In this document: positions 52,839 through 61,220 of the stretch, in pieces
Numbering within the stretch: position 1 is the stretch's first letter
Layout of the letters: each line of letters starts with the position of its first letter
Assembly (NCBI RefSeq): GCF_900110755.1
Contig: NZ_FOFF01000015.1
Span: 1 to 64,000, forward strand
Origin: Streptomyces sp. yr375
GTDB lineage: Bacteria; Actinomycetota; Actinomycetes; Streptomycetales; Streptomycetaceae
DNA length: 64,000 bases
Reading direction: 5' to 3'
Notes under the pieces: model-generated
Told to the model about the DNA's origin: nothing
The model's input: only the letters and a program-made list of their open reading frames with translations
Database searches by the model: none
Made by a program: the position numbers and the translations under genes

Positions 52839-54017
52839 TCAGTACTTCCCGCCCGCCACCGCCGGTGCCCCGCCCCGGGGTCCGTACGGCGCGTGCTCCA
52901 GCCATGAGCCGCACGACGGCAGGACGGGCGCGAGGGCGGCGGCCGCACGCTGTCTGAGCCGGACGATCCGACGCCGGGGCCGCAGATGGTCCAGGGCGAC
53001 CCCGGCGGCCTCGCTGTTGAACAAACCCGCGGCCCGCCGTACGTCCGCGAAACCGGCCACCGCGTCCGCCGTCCCCGCCGCCACGGCCTGCGCTGCCGCC
53101 GCCGCGTCCGCGATGCCGCTGTTCATGCCGCGCGCGCCGAACGGCGGGAACAGGTGCGCCGCCTCGCCGACGAGCAAAACCCGCCTGTGCGGATCGGTGA
53201 AGGAGGCGGCGACCTTGCGCAGGAAGCGGTACGTCGACACCCACAGGATGCGGTCCGCGTACCCCTCGCCGACGACGCCGGGCAGCCACTCCCGTACGGC
53301 GTCCTCGGTGCCGTAGGCCTCCTCCGGGTCGTCGTCGCGGCACTGGAGGTCGACCTGGAAGCCGCCGGTGAACGGCACCCGCATGACGCTGCGGCCGCCG
53401 ACGCCCGGATGCTCGTAGTGGAAGACGCGCTCCAGCGGCAGTTCGGCGTCGGGTACGTCCGCCACGTCGACGACGACGTGGAAGCCCTCGCCGCGTACGC
53501 CCTCCATGGCGATGTCCAGCGCGCGCCGGACGGTCGAGCGGGCGCCGTCGGCGGCGACGACGTACTTGGCGTTCCACTCCTGCCCGTCCTCGCCGACGAG
53601 CGTGACCCCGGACGGGGACGTGTCGACGCCCACGATCCGCGTCGCCCACCCGAACTCCACCCCCGCCCGCTCGCACGCGGCGCGCAGGAACCGCTCGGTG
53701 TCCACCTGCCGCAGACTCGTGAACGGCGGCAGCCCGGACGGCGGCGGGAAGGTGCGCGCGTACACCTCCCGGCCCCGGTAGAGGGTGCGCCGGGTGTGCC
53801 AGGTCCGGCCGTACGACGTGATCTCGGCGGCCAGCCCCGGGCACATGTCGTCGAGGGTCCGCAGGGTCTCGCGGTGCACGAACAGGGCGCGGCTGCCCGG
53901 CCGTTCACGGTCCTCGGGGTCCGCCTCCAGGAGCACGACCGGCAGCCCTTGCGCGCGCAGGGCCAGCGCGGCCGACAGGCCGACCGGGCCCGCGCCCACC
54001 ACGATCACCGGGTTCAC
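52839..54017 (-). CDS. FAD-dependent aromatic monooxygenase (class A)
   Basis: 392 residues. Dinucleotide-binding VIVVGAGPVGLSAALALRAQG at the N-terminus, the Asp-Gly motif VVAADGARSTVR, and the second FAD motif VLLVGEAAHLFPPFGARGMNSGI (Gly-Glu in place of the common Gly-Asp). This is the p-hydroxybenzoate-hydroxylase/UbiH-like group that hydroxylates activated rings. In this cluster an aminobenzoate-type ring is a reasonable substrate (inference). The GTG start overlaps the stop of the acyl-ligase gene; the aminotransferase gene begins 16 bp after its stop. Confidence 0.85.
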   Translation of the reverse strand: MNPVIVVGAGPVGLSAALALRAQGLPVVLLEADPEDRERPGSRALFVHRETLRTLDDMCPGLAAEITSYGRTWHTRRTLYRGREVYARTFPPPSGLPPFTSLRQVDTERFLRAACERAGVEFGWATRIVGVDTSPSGVTLVGEDGQEWNAKYVVAADGARSTVRRALDIAMEGVRGEGFHVVVDVADVPDAELPLERVFHYEHPGVGGRSVMRVPFTGGFQVDLQCRDDDPEEAYGTEDAVREWLPGVVGEGYADRILWVSTYRFLRKVAASFTDPHRRVLLVGEAAHLFPPFGARGMNSGIADAAAAAQAVAAGTADAVAGFADVRRAAGLFNSEAAGVALDHLRPRRRIVRLRQRAAAALAPVLPSCGSWLEHAPYGPRGGAPAVAGGKY

Positions 54018-55618
54018 GCGCGCACGCTCGCTCGCGTCCCGGCGATGCTCTCGGCGAGCCGCTCGGTCAGCATGCGGGTGATCTCCAGCCGCTTCACCTT
54101 CCAGGTCGCCGTCATCGGCAGCTCCTCGAACCGCCACTGCCGGGGTTCGGCCATCGCGGGCAGATCGGCCGTCGCCTCGCGCCAGCGCTCCCGGTCCAGT
54201 GGCTGTTCACCCCGTACGCACACCACCGGTACCGGTTCGCGGTCCGCGCCCGGCACGATGACGACCTCACGGAGTTCCTCCAGCCGCTCCATCAGCGCGT
54301 CCTCGACCGCCAGATTGCTGTGCACGGCGTCGATCTGGTCGACCTCGCGGTCGATCAGATGCAGGGCGCCCAGCCGGCTCATGTAGCCCATGTCGCCCAT
54401 CTGCCACCACCCGCCGTCGAGTTGGCGGTCGTACTGCGCCCGCGCGCCCAGGTAGGTGAGGATGCGGCCCCGGGTGCGGGCCTCGATCCGGCCGGGCGTG
54501 CCCGGCGCGACCCGCCTGCCGTCGGCGTCCGCGATCCGGACCCGGGTGAACCCCGGGATGCCGATCCCGACCCGCCGCCCGTCCGCCCGTTCCACGCTGC
54601 GCCGCGTGAACCACTGGAACGCGACCGGCCCCGTCTCGCTCTGCCCGTACAACTGGATCAGCCAGGGGGCCCGGCGCTTCGACGCGCCCAGCAACCGCCG
54701 TACGGTGCGCGGGTGGATGGCGTCGAACGTGGAGCCGTACGACTTCACCCGGGACAGCGGAGCGCCGGGCGCGTCGGCCAACTCCTCCCACAGGACGAAG
54801 GTGTTGGGGTGGGTCTCGACGATGCCTGGCCGGTGACGCACCAACAGCGGGCCCACGGACGCCGGTTCGGGGTCGGTGATCAGTACGAGCGGGCTGCCGA
54901 AGTGCAGCAGGACGCCGAGCAGGTGGTAGAAGCGCGAGTGCACGAACGACATGTGCAGCGCGGCCGTCTCGCCCCGGGTGGGCCAGCCCATCGCCTGCTG
55001 CGGGACGAGCCGGTTCCACATGGTGTTCGGGCAGTGCACGGCGAGCTTGGGGACGCCGGTGGTGCCCGAACTGTGGGTGATCAGGGCGGGTTCGCGGGGG
55101 TGCAGCCGCACGGGGGCCGGCGGTTCGGCGTCGGCGTACTGCGCCAGGGGGTCGGCGTCGGTGCCCGGCGCGTCGTCGACGGTGAGCGTGCGGCGGACGA
55201 GCCCGGCGAGGCCGATGTCCGCGAGCGGGCCGGTCAGCTTGGCGCGGTCGGTGACCAGCCACGGCTGCCGCAGCCGCCCGAGGAGCTGTCCGACGACCGG
55301 CCCGGCGAGGCCGGGGGAGAGGAGCACGGGGACCGCGCCGATACGGGAGACCGCGCAGGTCAGCAGCACGATGTCGACGTTGTCCGTCTTGTGGACGACG
55401 ACCTGTTCCGAGGGCCGTACCCCGGCCGCCCACAGCCGTCCGGACAGGTCCTCGACGATGTCGGCCAGCGCCGGGTAGTCGAGGTCGACCCCGCGCGCGG
55501 GGTGGGTGTCCAGCGGCCGGTCCAGGGTGACGAAGACGCCGCCGTGGCGGTCGGCCGCCCGGCGGAACAGCGGGCCCAGATAGAACCCGCGGTCGGCGAG
55601 CAGGGGTTGCTGCGACAT
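54014..55618 (-). CDS. AMP-forming acyl/aryl ligase 1
   Basis: 534 residues of the ANL superfamily. Motifs: the phosphate loop LITHSSGTTGVPKLAVH, a YGQSETGPVAFQ core, GRIEARTRGRILTYLGA with the following MGDMG, and C-terminal TATWKVKRLEI containing the catalytic Lys. Some positions are unusual (SSGTTGVPKLAVH instead of ...PKGV; the hinge Asp lies in HLIDREVDQID). It probably makes an acyl-adenylate and a CoA or carrier thioester. The substrate is unknown. AGAGGAA lies 8 nt before the ATG. It is 56 bp after ligase 2 and overlaps the monooxygenase gene. Confidence 0.87.
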   Translation of the reverse strand: MSQQPLLADRGFYLGPLFRRAADRHGGVFVTLDRPLDTHPARGVDLDYPALADIVEDLSGRLWAAGVRPSEQVVVHKTDNVDIVLLTCAVSRIGAVPVLLSPGLAGPVVGQLLGRLRQPWLVTDRAKLTGPLADIGLAGLVRRTLTVDDAPGTDADPLAQYADAEPPAPVRLHPREPALITHSSGTTGVPKLAVHCPNTMWNRLVPQQAMGWPTRGETAALHMSFVHSRFYHLLGVLLHFGSPLVLITDPEPASVGPLLVRHRPGIVETHPNTFVLWEELADAPGAPLSRVKSYGSTFDAIHPRTVRRLLGASKRRAPWLIQLYGQSETGPVAFQWFTRRSVERADGRRVGIGIPGFTRVRIADADGRRVAPGTPGRIEARTRGRILTYLGARAQYDRQLDGGWWQMGDMGYMSRLGALHLIDREVDQIDAVHSNLAVEDALMERLEELREVVIVPGADREPVPVVCVRGEQPLDRERWREATADLPAMAEPRQWRFEELPMTATWKVKRLEITRMLTERLAESIAGTRASVRA

Positions 55619-55674
55619 GTGGCTGTTCCTCTCGGACGTATGGCGGTCGGACGCACGGCAGGTGGCCGGCGTGG

Positions 55675-57282
55675 TCACCAGGCACCCTGGCGGACGAGGT
55701 GGCGGCGGAGCTTTCCGGTGGAGGTGCGCGGCAGGGACGGCACGAAACTGACGCTCCGGGGCACCTTGAAGGCGGCGAGCCGGTCGCGGACCAGTGCGAC
55801 GAGATCGTCGGCCAGCCCGTCCGACAGGGGCTTTGCGGGTACGACGAAGGCGCGCAGCCTGCTGACGCCGTGCCCGTCGGTGACGGCCGCGACGGCGACC
55901 TCCCGCACCGCCGGATGCGTCCGCAGTACCGCCTCCACCTCCAGCGGCGAGACGGTGATCCCGCCGACCATCTCCATGTCGTCGGTGCGGCCCAAGTGCC
56001 GGTAGGAGCCGTCCGGTTCACGGCGCGCCCGGTCGTGGGTGGCCAGCCAGCCGCCGACGAGCGTGCGCGCCGTCTCCTCGGGCCGGTTGAGATACCCGGG
56101 CGTCACCGACGGCCCGCGCACCCACAACTCGCCCTCCTCGCCGTCGGGTACGGGGTGTCCGGCGCGGTCGCGCAGCTCCACCTCGAACCCGGGGACGGGA
56201 CGCCCGACGGTGCCGGGGTGGTTGTGGCCGAGACCGTTCGCGCAGAACGCGTGACCGGCCTCGGTGGAGCCGATCTGCTCCAGCACCGGCGCGCCGAGCA
56301 ACTCGCCGACGCGCTCGCCGAGTCCGTCCGGCAGCCCCTCACCGGCCGACACGGCGGCCCGCACCGAGGCGAAACAGGCGGCGTGCCCGCTGCCCCGGTC
56401 GGTGACCAGCGCCGCGTACGCCGACGGCACCGAGTAGAGCAGCGTCACCCGGTGCCGGGCGACCAGTTCGTCGACGGCGGCGGGCGTGGGACGCCGGTCC
56501 ACCAGCACGGCGGACGATCCCGAGAAGAGCGGGAAGGCGAACGCGTTGCCGAACCCGTAGGCGAAGTACAGCTTCGACACGGACAGCGTGACGTCGTCCT
56601 CGGTGATCCCCAGCAGCCGCCGGCCGATGAGGTCGTGGTACGTCTTCGGGTCGCCGTGCCGGTGCACAACTCCCTTGGGGCGACCGGTGGTTCCGGAGGT
56701 GTACTGCACGTACAGGGGGGTGTCCGCGTCGACCGGGTGGGCGGGGGCCGGCGCGGCGGCGGGGGCGAGCGCGAGCAACTGGTCCGCGCCCAGCCGCGAT
56801 CGCCCGGCGAACCGGTCGTCTTCCAGCCCCGGCCCGGTCAGACACAGTACGGCGGCGGTGTCCTCGGCCATGAACGCGTGCTCGGCGGCGGGCAGTTCGG
56901 GATTGACGAGGACGGCGACCGCCCCCAGCCGGGCCACTCCGAGGAAGGCCGCCACCCAGGCGATCCCGTCGGGCAGGGCGATCAGCACCCGGTCCCCGGG
57001 CCGCACCCCGTGCCCGGCGAGCACTCCGGCGGCCCGCGCCCCGAGCGCGTGCACCTCACCGTGCGTCCAGCCCTGATGCCCCTGCCGGAATGCCACCCGC
57101 CCGGCCCAGCCGCGCCGCTCGGCGAGATCGTCGAGGTACGCGGCGAGATTGCCGGGGGCCTCGGCCGCCGAGGTGTCCCGGGGCGCTCTGGGCTGCGGAA
57201 CGGTCGCGGTGGTCGAGATCACGGTCGGGGTCGAGGGCTGTGCGGTCGCGGGCTGTGCGGTCGTCGGCTGAGGCGTCGTCAT
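55675..57282 (-). CDS. AMP-forming ligase 2, benzoate-CoA-ligase-like
   Basis: 535 residues. After a Thr/Pro/Gln-rich start comes a standard ANL enzyme: YTSGTTGRPKGVVHRHGD, VSKLYFAYGFGNAFAFPLFSG, EQIGSTEAGHAFCANG, the hinge GRTDDMEMVGGITVSPLEVE and catalytic Lys in TSTGKLRRHLV. The KLYFAYGFGN segment is characteristic of benzoate- and aminobenzoate-CoA ligases, fitting activation of PABA or a derivative. AAGGAGG precedes the ATG at 57282, which overlaps the stop of the ADC-synthase gene. Confidence 0.9.
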   Translation of the reverse strand: MTTPQPTTAQPATAQPSTPTVISTTATVPQPRAPRDTSAAEAPGNLAAYLDDLAERRGWAGRVAFRQGHQGWTHGEVHALGARAAGVLAGHGVRPGDRVLIALPDGIAWVAAFLGVARLGAVAVLVNPELPAAEHAFMAEDTAAVLCLTGPGLEDDRFAGRSRLGADQLLALAPAAAPAPAHPVDADTPLYVQYTSGTTGRPKGVVHRHGDPKTYHDLIGRRLLGITEDDVTLSVSKLYFAYGFGNAFAFPLFSGSSAVLVDRRPTPAAVDELVARHRVTLLYSVPSAYAALVTDRGSGHAACFASVRAAVSAGEGLPDGLGERVGELLGAPVLEQIGSTEAGHAFCANGLGHNHPGTVGRPVPGFEVELRDRAGHPVPDGEEGELWVRGPSVTPGYLNRPEETARTLVGGWLATHDRARREPDGSYRHLGRTDDMEMVGGITVSPLEVEAVLRTHPAVREVAVAAVTDGHGVSRLRAFVVPAKPLSDGLADDLVALVRDRLAAFKVPRSVSFVPSLPRTSTGKLRRHLVRQGAW

Positions 57283-59570
57283 CGGGTGGCCTCCTTGACG
57301 GTGGCCGGGAGGGGGAGCGGGCCCGGGACGGGGGTGGCGGGGCGTCCCGGCTTCGAGGCCGCCTCGCGGGTCGTGTGCTCGTGCAGGGCGCGCATCTGGG
57401 CGGCCGTCTTCAGGAGCATCTCGTCGTACTCGGCGACCGGGTCGGAGTCCAGGACGATCGCGCCCCCGGCCCCCAACTGCATCAGGCCGTCGGCCAGGAC
57501 GGCGGTGCGGATGACGATGTTGAGGTCCGCGCCGCCGCTGCACCCCAGGTAGCCGAGGGCCCCCGAGTACACGCCGCGCGCCTCGGTCTCCAGCCCGTCG
57601 ATGATCTCGAGCGTGCGCAGCTTCGGCGCGCCGGTCATCGAGCCGCCGGGGAAGCAGGCGCGCACACAGTCCACGGCGTCGGTGTCGGCGCGCAGCCGCC
57701 CCTCGACGGTGGACACGAGCTGGTGCAGCGTGGCGTACGACTCGGTGGCCATCAGCCGGGTGACGCGTACGGTCCCGGTACGGCAGACCCGGCCCAGGTC
57801 GTTGCGGAGCAGGTCGACGATCATCAGGTTCTCGGCGCGGGTCTTGGCGTCCGCCGCCAGCTCGTCGCGGAGCCGGGCGTCCTCCAGGGGACCGGCGCCG
57901 CGCGGTGCGGTGCCCTTGATGGGCTTGGCCTCGGCGATGCCGTCCCGGGTGATCCGCAGGAACCGCTCGGGCGAGGAGCCGACGACGTCGAGGTCGCCGA
58001 ATCTCAGATACGAGGCGTACGGGGCGGGGTTGACGCGGCGCAGCGCCCGGTAGAACGCGTAGGAGTCGTCCGGGGCGGGTAACCGCGCGGCGTCGGTGAG
58101 GCAGATCTCGTAGCTGGTGCCCGCCGCGAGTTCGCCCTGGCAGGCCGCGATGTCCGCGAGATACGTCGCCCGGTCGCGCACCAGCCACGGTTCGACGGAA
58201 CCGAGATCGGTTCCGAGGCCGGACCCGGCCGGATCGGTTGGCACTGGGACTGGCACTGGCACCGGCACCGGCGCGCGGTCGGTCTCCTCGGGCAGTGAGG
58301 TGAGCTGGGCGAGCGTGCTCTCCAGCCACTCCGTGGCCTCCCGGCCGGCGTGCGGGGTGTCCTCGGCGACGCAGACCGCGTAGGTGAAGCCCTGCTGGTG
58401 GTCGACCGCGATCAGCCGGTCGGCGAACAGCCAGCAGGCGTCCGGGGTGGTGGCGCGGTGCCGGTTGGGGGAGCCGCAGTCGGCCTTCGTCTCGTAGCCG
58501 AAGTAGCCGACGTAGCCGCCGGTGAAGTCGAAGGGCAGGCCGGTGGCGTCGACTCTGCGGTTGGCCAACTGCCGCTTGAGATAGTCGAATACGCTCGTCC
58601 GGACCTTGCGGGCGGGCCGCCCCGCGCGCTCGATCTCGCACTGGCCGGCCTCGACGTCGTACCGGACGAACTCGGCGAGCGGACCGCTGTCGTCACCGAA
58701 GAACGAGAAGCGGGAGAGGCCGCGCTCGACCCGGGAGCTGTCCAGCCAGAACGCGCGCGGCGAGTCGGCGTACAGCCGGGTGAAGGCGGCCTCCGCGTCG
58801 ATCGCCCCGGCGATGCGGCGGGTGTGCAGCCGGTGCGCGGGGCCGCCGGTGCGGGGGCGGGGGAGGGTGAGGGCCGCCGAGGGGCTGGTGGGGTCGGCCA
58901 CACCGGTAGGACCGGTCGCCGTGGGTGTGCGGCTCGGGAGGGTCGTCTCGGGCGCCGGGACCGCGGTGTTCTTCGTCCGGAGCTTGCGGGCCCGGTCGGC
59001 GGTGAGGTTGCGGAAGTTCACCAGCATCCGGTGGCCGTACTCGGTGAGCACCGACTCCGGGTGGAACTGCACGCCCCACAGGGGCCGTTGGCGATGGCGC
59101 AGCCCCATCAGGACGCCGTCCTCCGCCCAGGCGGTGGCCTCCAGGGAGGCGGGCAGCGGCTCGCGCACGGACAGCGAGTGGTAGCGGACGGCGGTGAAGT
59201 TCTGCGGCAGCCCCTGGAACAGGTCGCGCCCGTCGTGGCGGACGGCCGACAGATACCCGTGCCGGGGCTGCGGCGCGGGTGACACCCGGGCGCCCTCCCC
59301 GTGCGCGATGCCCTGGTGACCGAGGCAGACGCCGAGCACCGGCACCGTCGACTCGGCGAGCACCCGGGCACTGATGCCGAAGTCCCGCGCCTTCGCCGGG
59401 TGCCCCGGACCCGGCGACACCACCACGTTGTCGAATTTCGCAAGATCGTCAATGACGTCCGCAGGGGCGTCGTTGACGATCACCACCGGTTCCTCGCCGT
59501 TGACCTCGGCGATGAGCTGGAACAGGTTGTACGTGTACGAGTCGTAATTGTCGATGAGCAGGGTCTTCAC
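57279..59570 (-). CDS. pabAB: fused aminodeoxychorismate synthase (PabA-PabB)
   Basis: 763 residues. Residues 1-195 are a class-I glutamine amidotransferase with Cys82 (GVCLGHQ) and His170/Glu172 (FHPES). A Pro/Thr linker follows, then the chorismate-binding domain (~240-730). Lys552 in PIKGTAPRG marks an ADC synthase; anthranilate synthases have Ala there. Other motifs are DLLRNDLGRVC and GSMTGAPKLRTLEIID. It forms ADC from chorismate and glutamine. A PVPVPVPVP run (58226-58275) sits mid-domain. Fused enzymes of this kind serve antibiotic pathways that need PABA (chloramphenicol-like, candicidin, aureothin). Confidence 0.95.
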   Translation of the reverse strand: MKTLLIDNYDSYTYNLFQLIAEVNGEEPVVIVNDAPADVIDDLAKFDNVVVSPGPGHPAKARDFGISARVLAESTVPVLGVCLGHQGIAHGEGARVSPAPQPRHGYLSAVRHDGRDLFQGLPQNFTAVRYHSLSVREPLPASLEATAWAEDGVLMGLRHRQRPLWGVQFHPESVLTEYGHRMLVNFRNLTADRARKLRTKNTAVPAPETTLPSRTPTATGPTGVADPTSPSAALTLPRPRTGGPAHRLHTRRIAGAIDAEAAFTRLYADSPRAFWLDSSRVERGLSRFSFFGDDSGPLAEFVRYDVEAGQCEIERAGRPARKVRTSVFDYLKRQLANRRVDATGLPFDFTGGYVGYFGYETKADCGSPNRHRATTPDACWLFADRLIAVDHQQGFTYAVCVAEDTPHAGREATEWLESTLAQLTSLPEETDRAPVPVPVPVPVPTDPAGSGLGTDLGSVEPWLVRDRATYLADIAACQGELAAGTSYEICLTDAARLPAPDDSYAFYRALRRVNPAPYASYLRFGDLDVVGSSPERFLRITRDGIAEAKPIKGTAPRGAGPLEDARLRDELAADAKTRAENLMIVDLLRNDLGRVCRTGTVRVTRLMATESYATLHQLVSTVEGRLRADTDAVDCVRACFPGGSMTGAPKLRTLEIIDGLETEARGVYSGALGYLGCSGGADLNIVIRTAVLADGLMQLGAGGAIVLDSDPVAEYDEMLLKTAAQMRALHEHTTREAASKPGRPATPVPGPLPLPATVKEATR

Positions 59571-59600
59571 CCGCCCACCTCCCTAGGGTCGTTCTCGGGA

Positions 59601-60215
59601 CTACGCGGTCCGTCGTTTGTGCCGTCCGCGGAGCGCCTGGAGCGGTGGATACAGCCATTTCTTGAAGAAACGCTGAAGGCGGGGCATGAGAATCCAGGTG
59701 ACGAGAGCCGTCACACACAGACAGAGCAGCAGCGTGCGAACGATCGGATTGAGGCCGCCGAGATAAGGAAGGGCGATCAGATTGAAGAGGAGCACCGGCG
59801 GGAAAACCGCGCTCATATTCACGAACCATAACTTCCATTTCGACGGAGGGGCCGGCGGTTTCGGGGCGGGGGTCTGTGATTCGAACCACGCCTTGGAGCC
59901 GCGCACGCTCTTGCGGTCCGTCTGCACGGCGACGCCCGCCGCCCGGACGTCCCACTCCGCACGGGCTGCCGAGTCCTCCCAGGCCCGGGCCGTGCCTTCG
60001 CTGGCGAAGCGATAGACGACATGCCACTCCGCCTCTCCGTCGACCAGCACGCCACCGCCGAGGAAGCCGGGCTGCTGTGCACTCGCGCCCAGCATGGCCC
60101 ACCCCCAGGAATGAAAGTCGCCCTCTCGGCCCGGCACCACGCGATAAGCCGAGGTGACGGTGACGGGATTACTGGTCACGGTGTCGAGTACGGAGCGGAG
60201 GGCTCCGGTGTTCAC
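59601..60215 (-). CDS. ABM-domain protein with membrane tail
   Basis: 204 residues. The N-terminal half (TVTSAYRVVPGREGDFHSWG ... FLGGGVLVDGEAEWHVVYRF) fits the antibiotic-biosynthesis-monooxygenase ferredoxin-like fold. The C-terminal half has a basic linker and two membrane helices (NMSAVFPPVLLFNLIALPYL and TLLLCLCVTALVTWILM). It contains a TTA Leu codon (59829-59831), so translation should need the bldA tRNA. It ends 30 bp before pabAB in the same direction and is probably the first gene of the operon. An actual monooxygenase role is unproven. Confidence 0.78.
   Translation of the reverse strand: MNTGALRSVLDTVTSNPVTVTSAYRVVPGREGDFHSWGWAMLGASAQQPGFLGGGVLVDGEAEWHVVYRFASEGTARAWEDSAARAEWDVRAAGVAVQTDRKSVRGSKAWFESQTPAPKPPAPPSKWKLWFVNMSAVFPPVLLFNLIALPYLGGLNPIVRTLLLCLCVTALVTWILMPRLQRFFKKWLYPPLQALRGRHKRRTA
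59829..59831 (-). promoter_or_regulatory. TTA codon (bldA-dependent)
   Basis: In-frame TTA in ...Lys-Trp-Lys-Leu-Trp-Phe... of the ABM gene. TTA codons are rare in Streptomyces and typical of development- or antibiotic-related genes. It was the only in-frame TTA noticed among candidates checked in the window, though not every codon was checked. Confidence 0.85.
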
Positions 60216-60397
60216 AGGTTCTTCAAACTTTTACGACCGCCTTCGACTTGCCCGAAACGTTACCTCTTGATGGTTTTTCGGTGACCTTGGCAGCTTCTGT
60301 CGATGGGTACTGCGGGTAACTTTTCGGAATTCGCGGAAGTGGTTGCCGGTAAGTCGGGACAAGTGCACGATCGGGTTCTCGAGCCGAAGGAGAAAAC
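60216..60397. other. divergent promoter region of the putative cluster
   Basis: This 182-bp gap separates the minus-strand operon from the DUF3050 gene. It is less GC-rich than its surroundings (TTGATGGTTTTTCGG at about 60267-60281). No perfect palindrome was seen. It should hold both promoters, and is the natural place for a cluster-specific operator. Confidence 0.45.
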
Positions 60398-61177
60398 ATG
60401 TCCAGGTACGACTGGGATATGTCCCATGCGGGAATCGACCGGGCCCGGTCCGCGATCGAATCCGCCCGGAAAGAAGTGACCGCCCACGCGATTTACCAGC
60501 GGATCGGCAGCCGGGAGGACATGGCGACGTTCATGGCGCACCACGTGTTCGCCGTCTGGGATTTCATGTCCCTGCTCAAGTCGCTCCAGCGGGACCTCAC
60601 CTGCGTCGACGTCCCCTGGGTGCCGCGCGGCTCGGAGGTGAGCCGGCGGCTCATCAACGACATCGTCCTCGTCGAGGAGAGCGACGAACTGAACGGCGGC
60701 TTCACCAGCCACTTCGAGCTGTACCGCGCGGGCATGGACGAGGCGGGCGCCGACACGTCGCGCATCGACACGTTCGTAGCGCTGACAGCGGAGGGCCACG
60801 ACGTGCCCTCGGCGCTACGGGTCGCCCAAGTCCCTGCCCCCGCCGCCGAGTTCGTGCGCACGACGTTCGGGATCATCGCCGACCGTCCGCTGCACTGCCG
60901 GGCCGCCGCCTTCGCCTTCTCCCGCGAGGACCTCATCCCGGACATGTTCGACCAGGTGATCAAGAAGGAGGGCACCGACCGTTTCCCCCTCTTCTGCGAC
61001 TACCTGGCCCGCCACATCGAGGTCGACGGCGAGGAGCACACCCCCATGGCCATGCAAATGGTCGCCGACCTCTGCGGCACGGACACCACCCGCTGGCAGG
61101 AAGCGGTCGACACGGCAACCCTGGCCCTGGAGGCCCGCACCCACCTGTGGAACGGCATCACCGAGGCGATGTCCTGA
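60398..61177 (+). CDS. DUF3050 protein, heme-oxygenase-like fold
   Basis: 259 residues, all-helical. The family's motifs are present: HHVFAVWDFM, EESDELNGGFTSHFELY (Glu93/94, His105) and YLARHIEVDGEEHTPMA (His206, Glu212/213, His214). Spaced Glu and His residues could form a diiron site of the kind used by heme-oxygenase-like N-oxygenases and decarboxylases such as SznF, BesC or UndA. AAGGAG precedes the ATG. Divergent from the PABA operon. An amine-oxygenating role on PABA-derived substrate is attractive but inferred. Confidence 0.82.
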   Translation: MSRYDWDMSHAGIDRARSAIESARKEVTAHAIYQRIGSREDMATFMAHHVFAVWDFMSLLKSLQRDLTCVDVPWVPRGSEVSRRLINDIVLVEESDELNGGFTSHFELYRAGMDEAGADTSRIDTFVALTAEGHDVPSALRVAQVPAPAAEFVRTTFGIIADRPLHCRAAAFAFSREDLIPDMFDQVIKKEGTDRFPLFCDYLARHIEVDGEEHTPMAMQMVADLCGTDTTRWQEAVDTATLALEARTHLWNGITEAMS

Positions 61178-61220
61178 CCTGGGCGCCGGCCGGCACTCGT
61201 CCCTACCCCCGCCCCCGTAC

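Noticed and set aside
57279..59570. Anthranilate synthase (TrpE-TrpG fusion)
   Set aside because: The chorismate-site motif is PIKGT (Lys552), diagnostic of aminodeoxychorismate synthase, and an ADC-lyase-like gene is in the same operon.
59868..59895. tRNA-like TTCGAACC sequence
   Set aside because: No acceptor or anticodon arm around it, and it lies inside the ABM coding frame.
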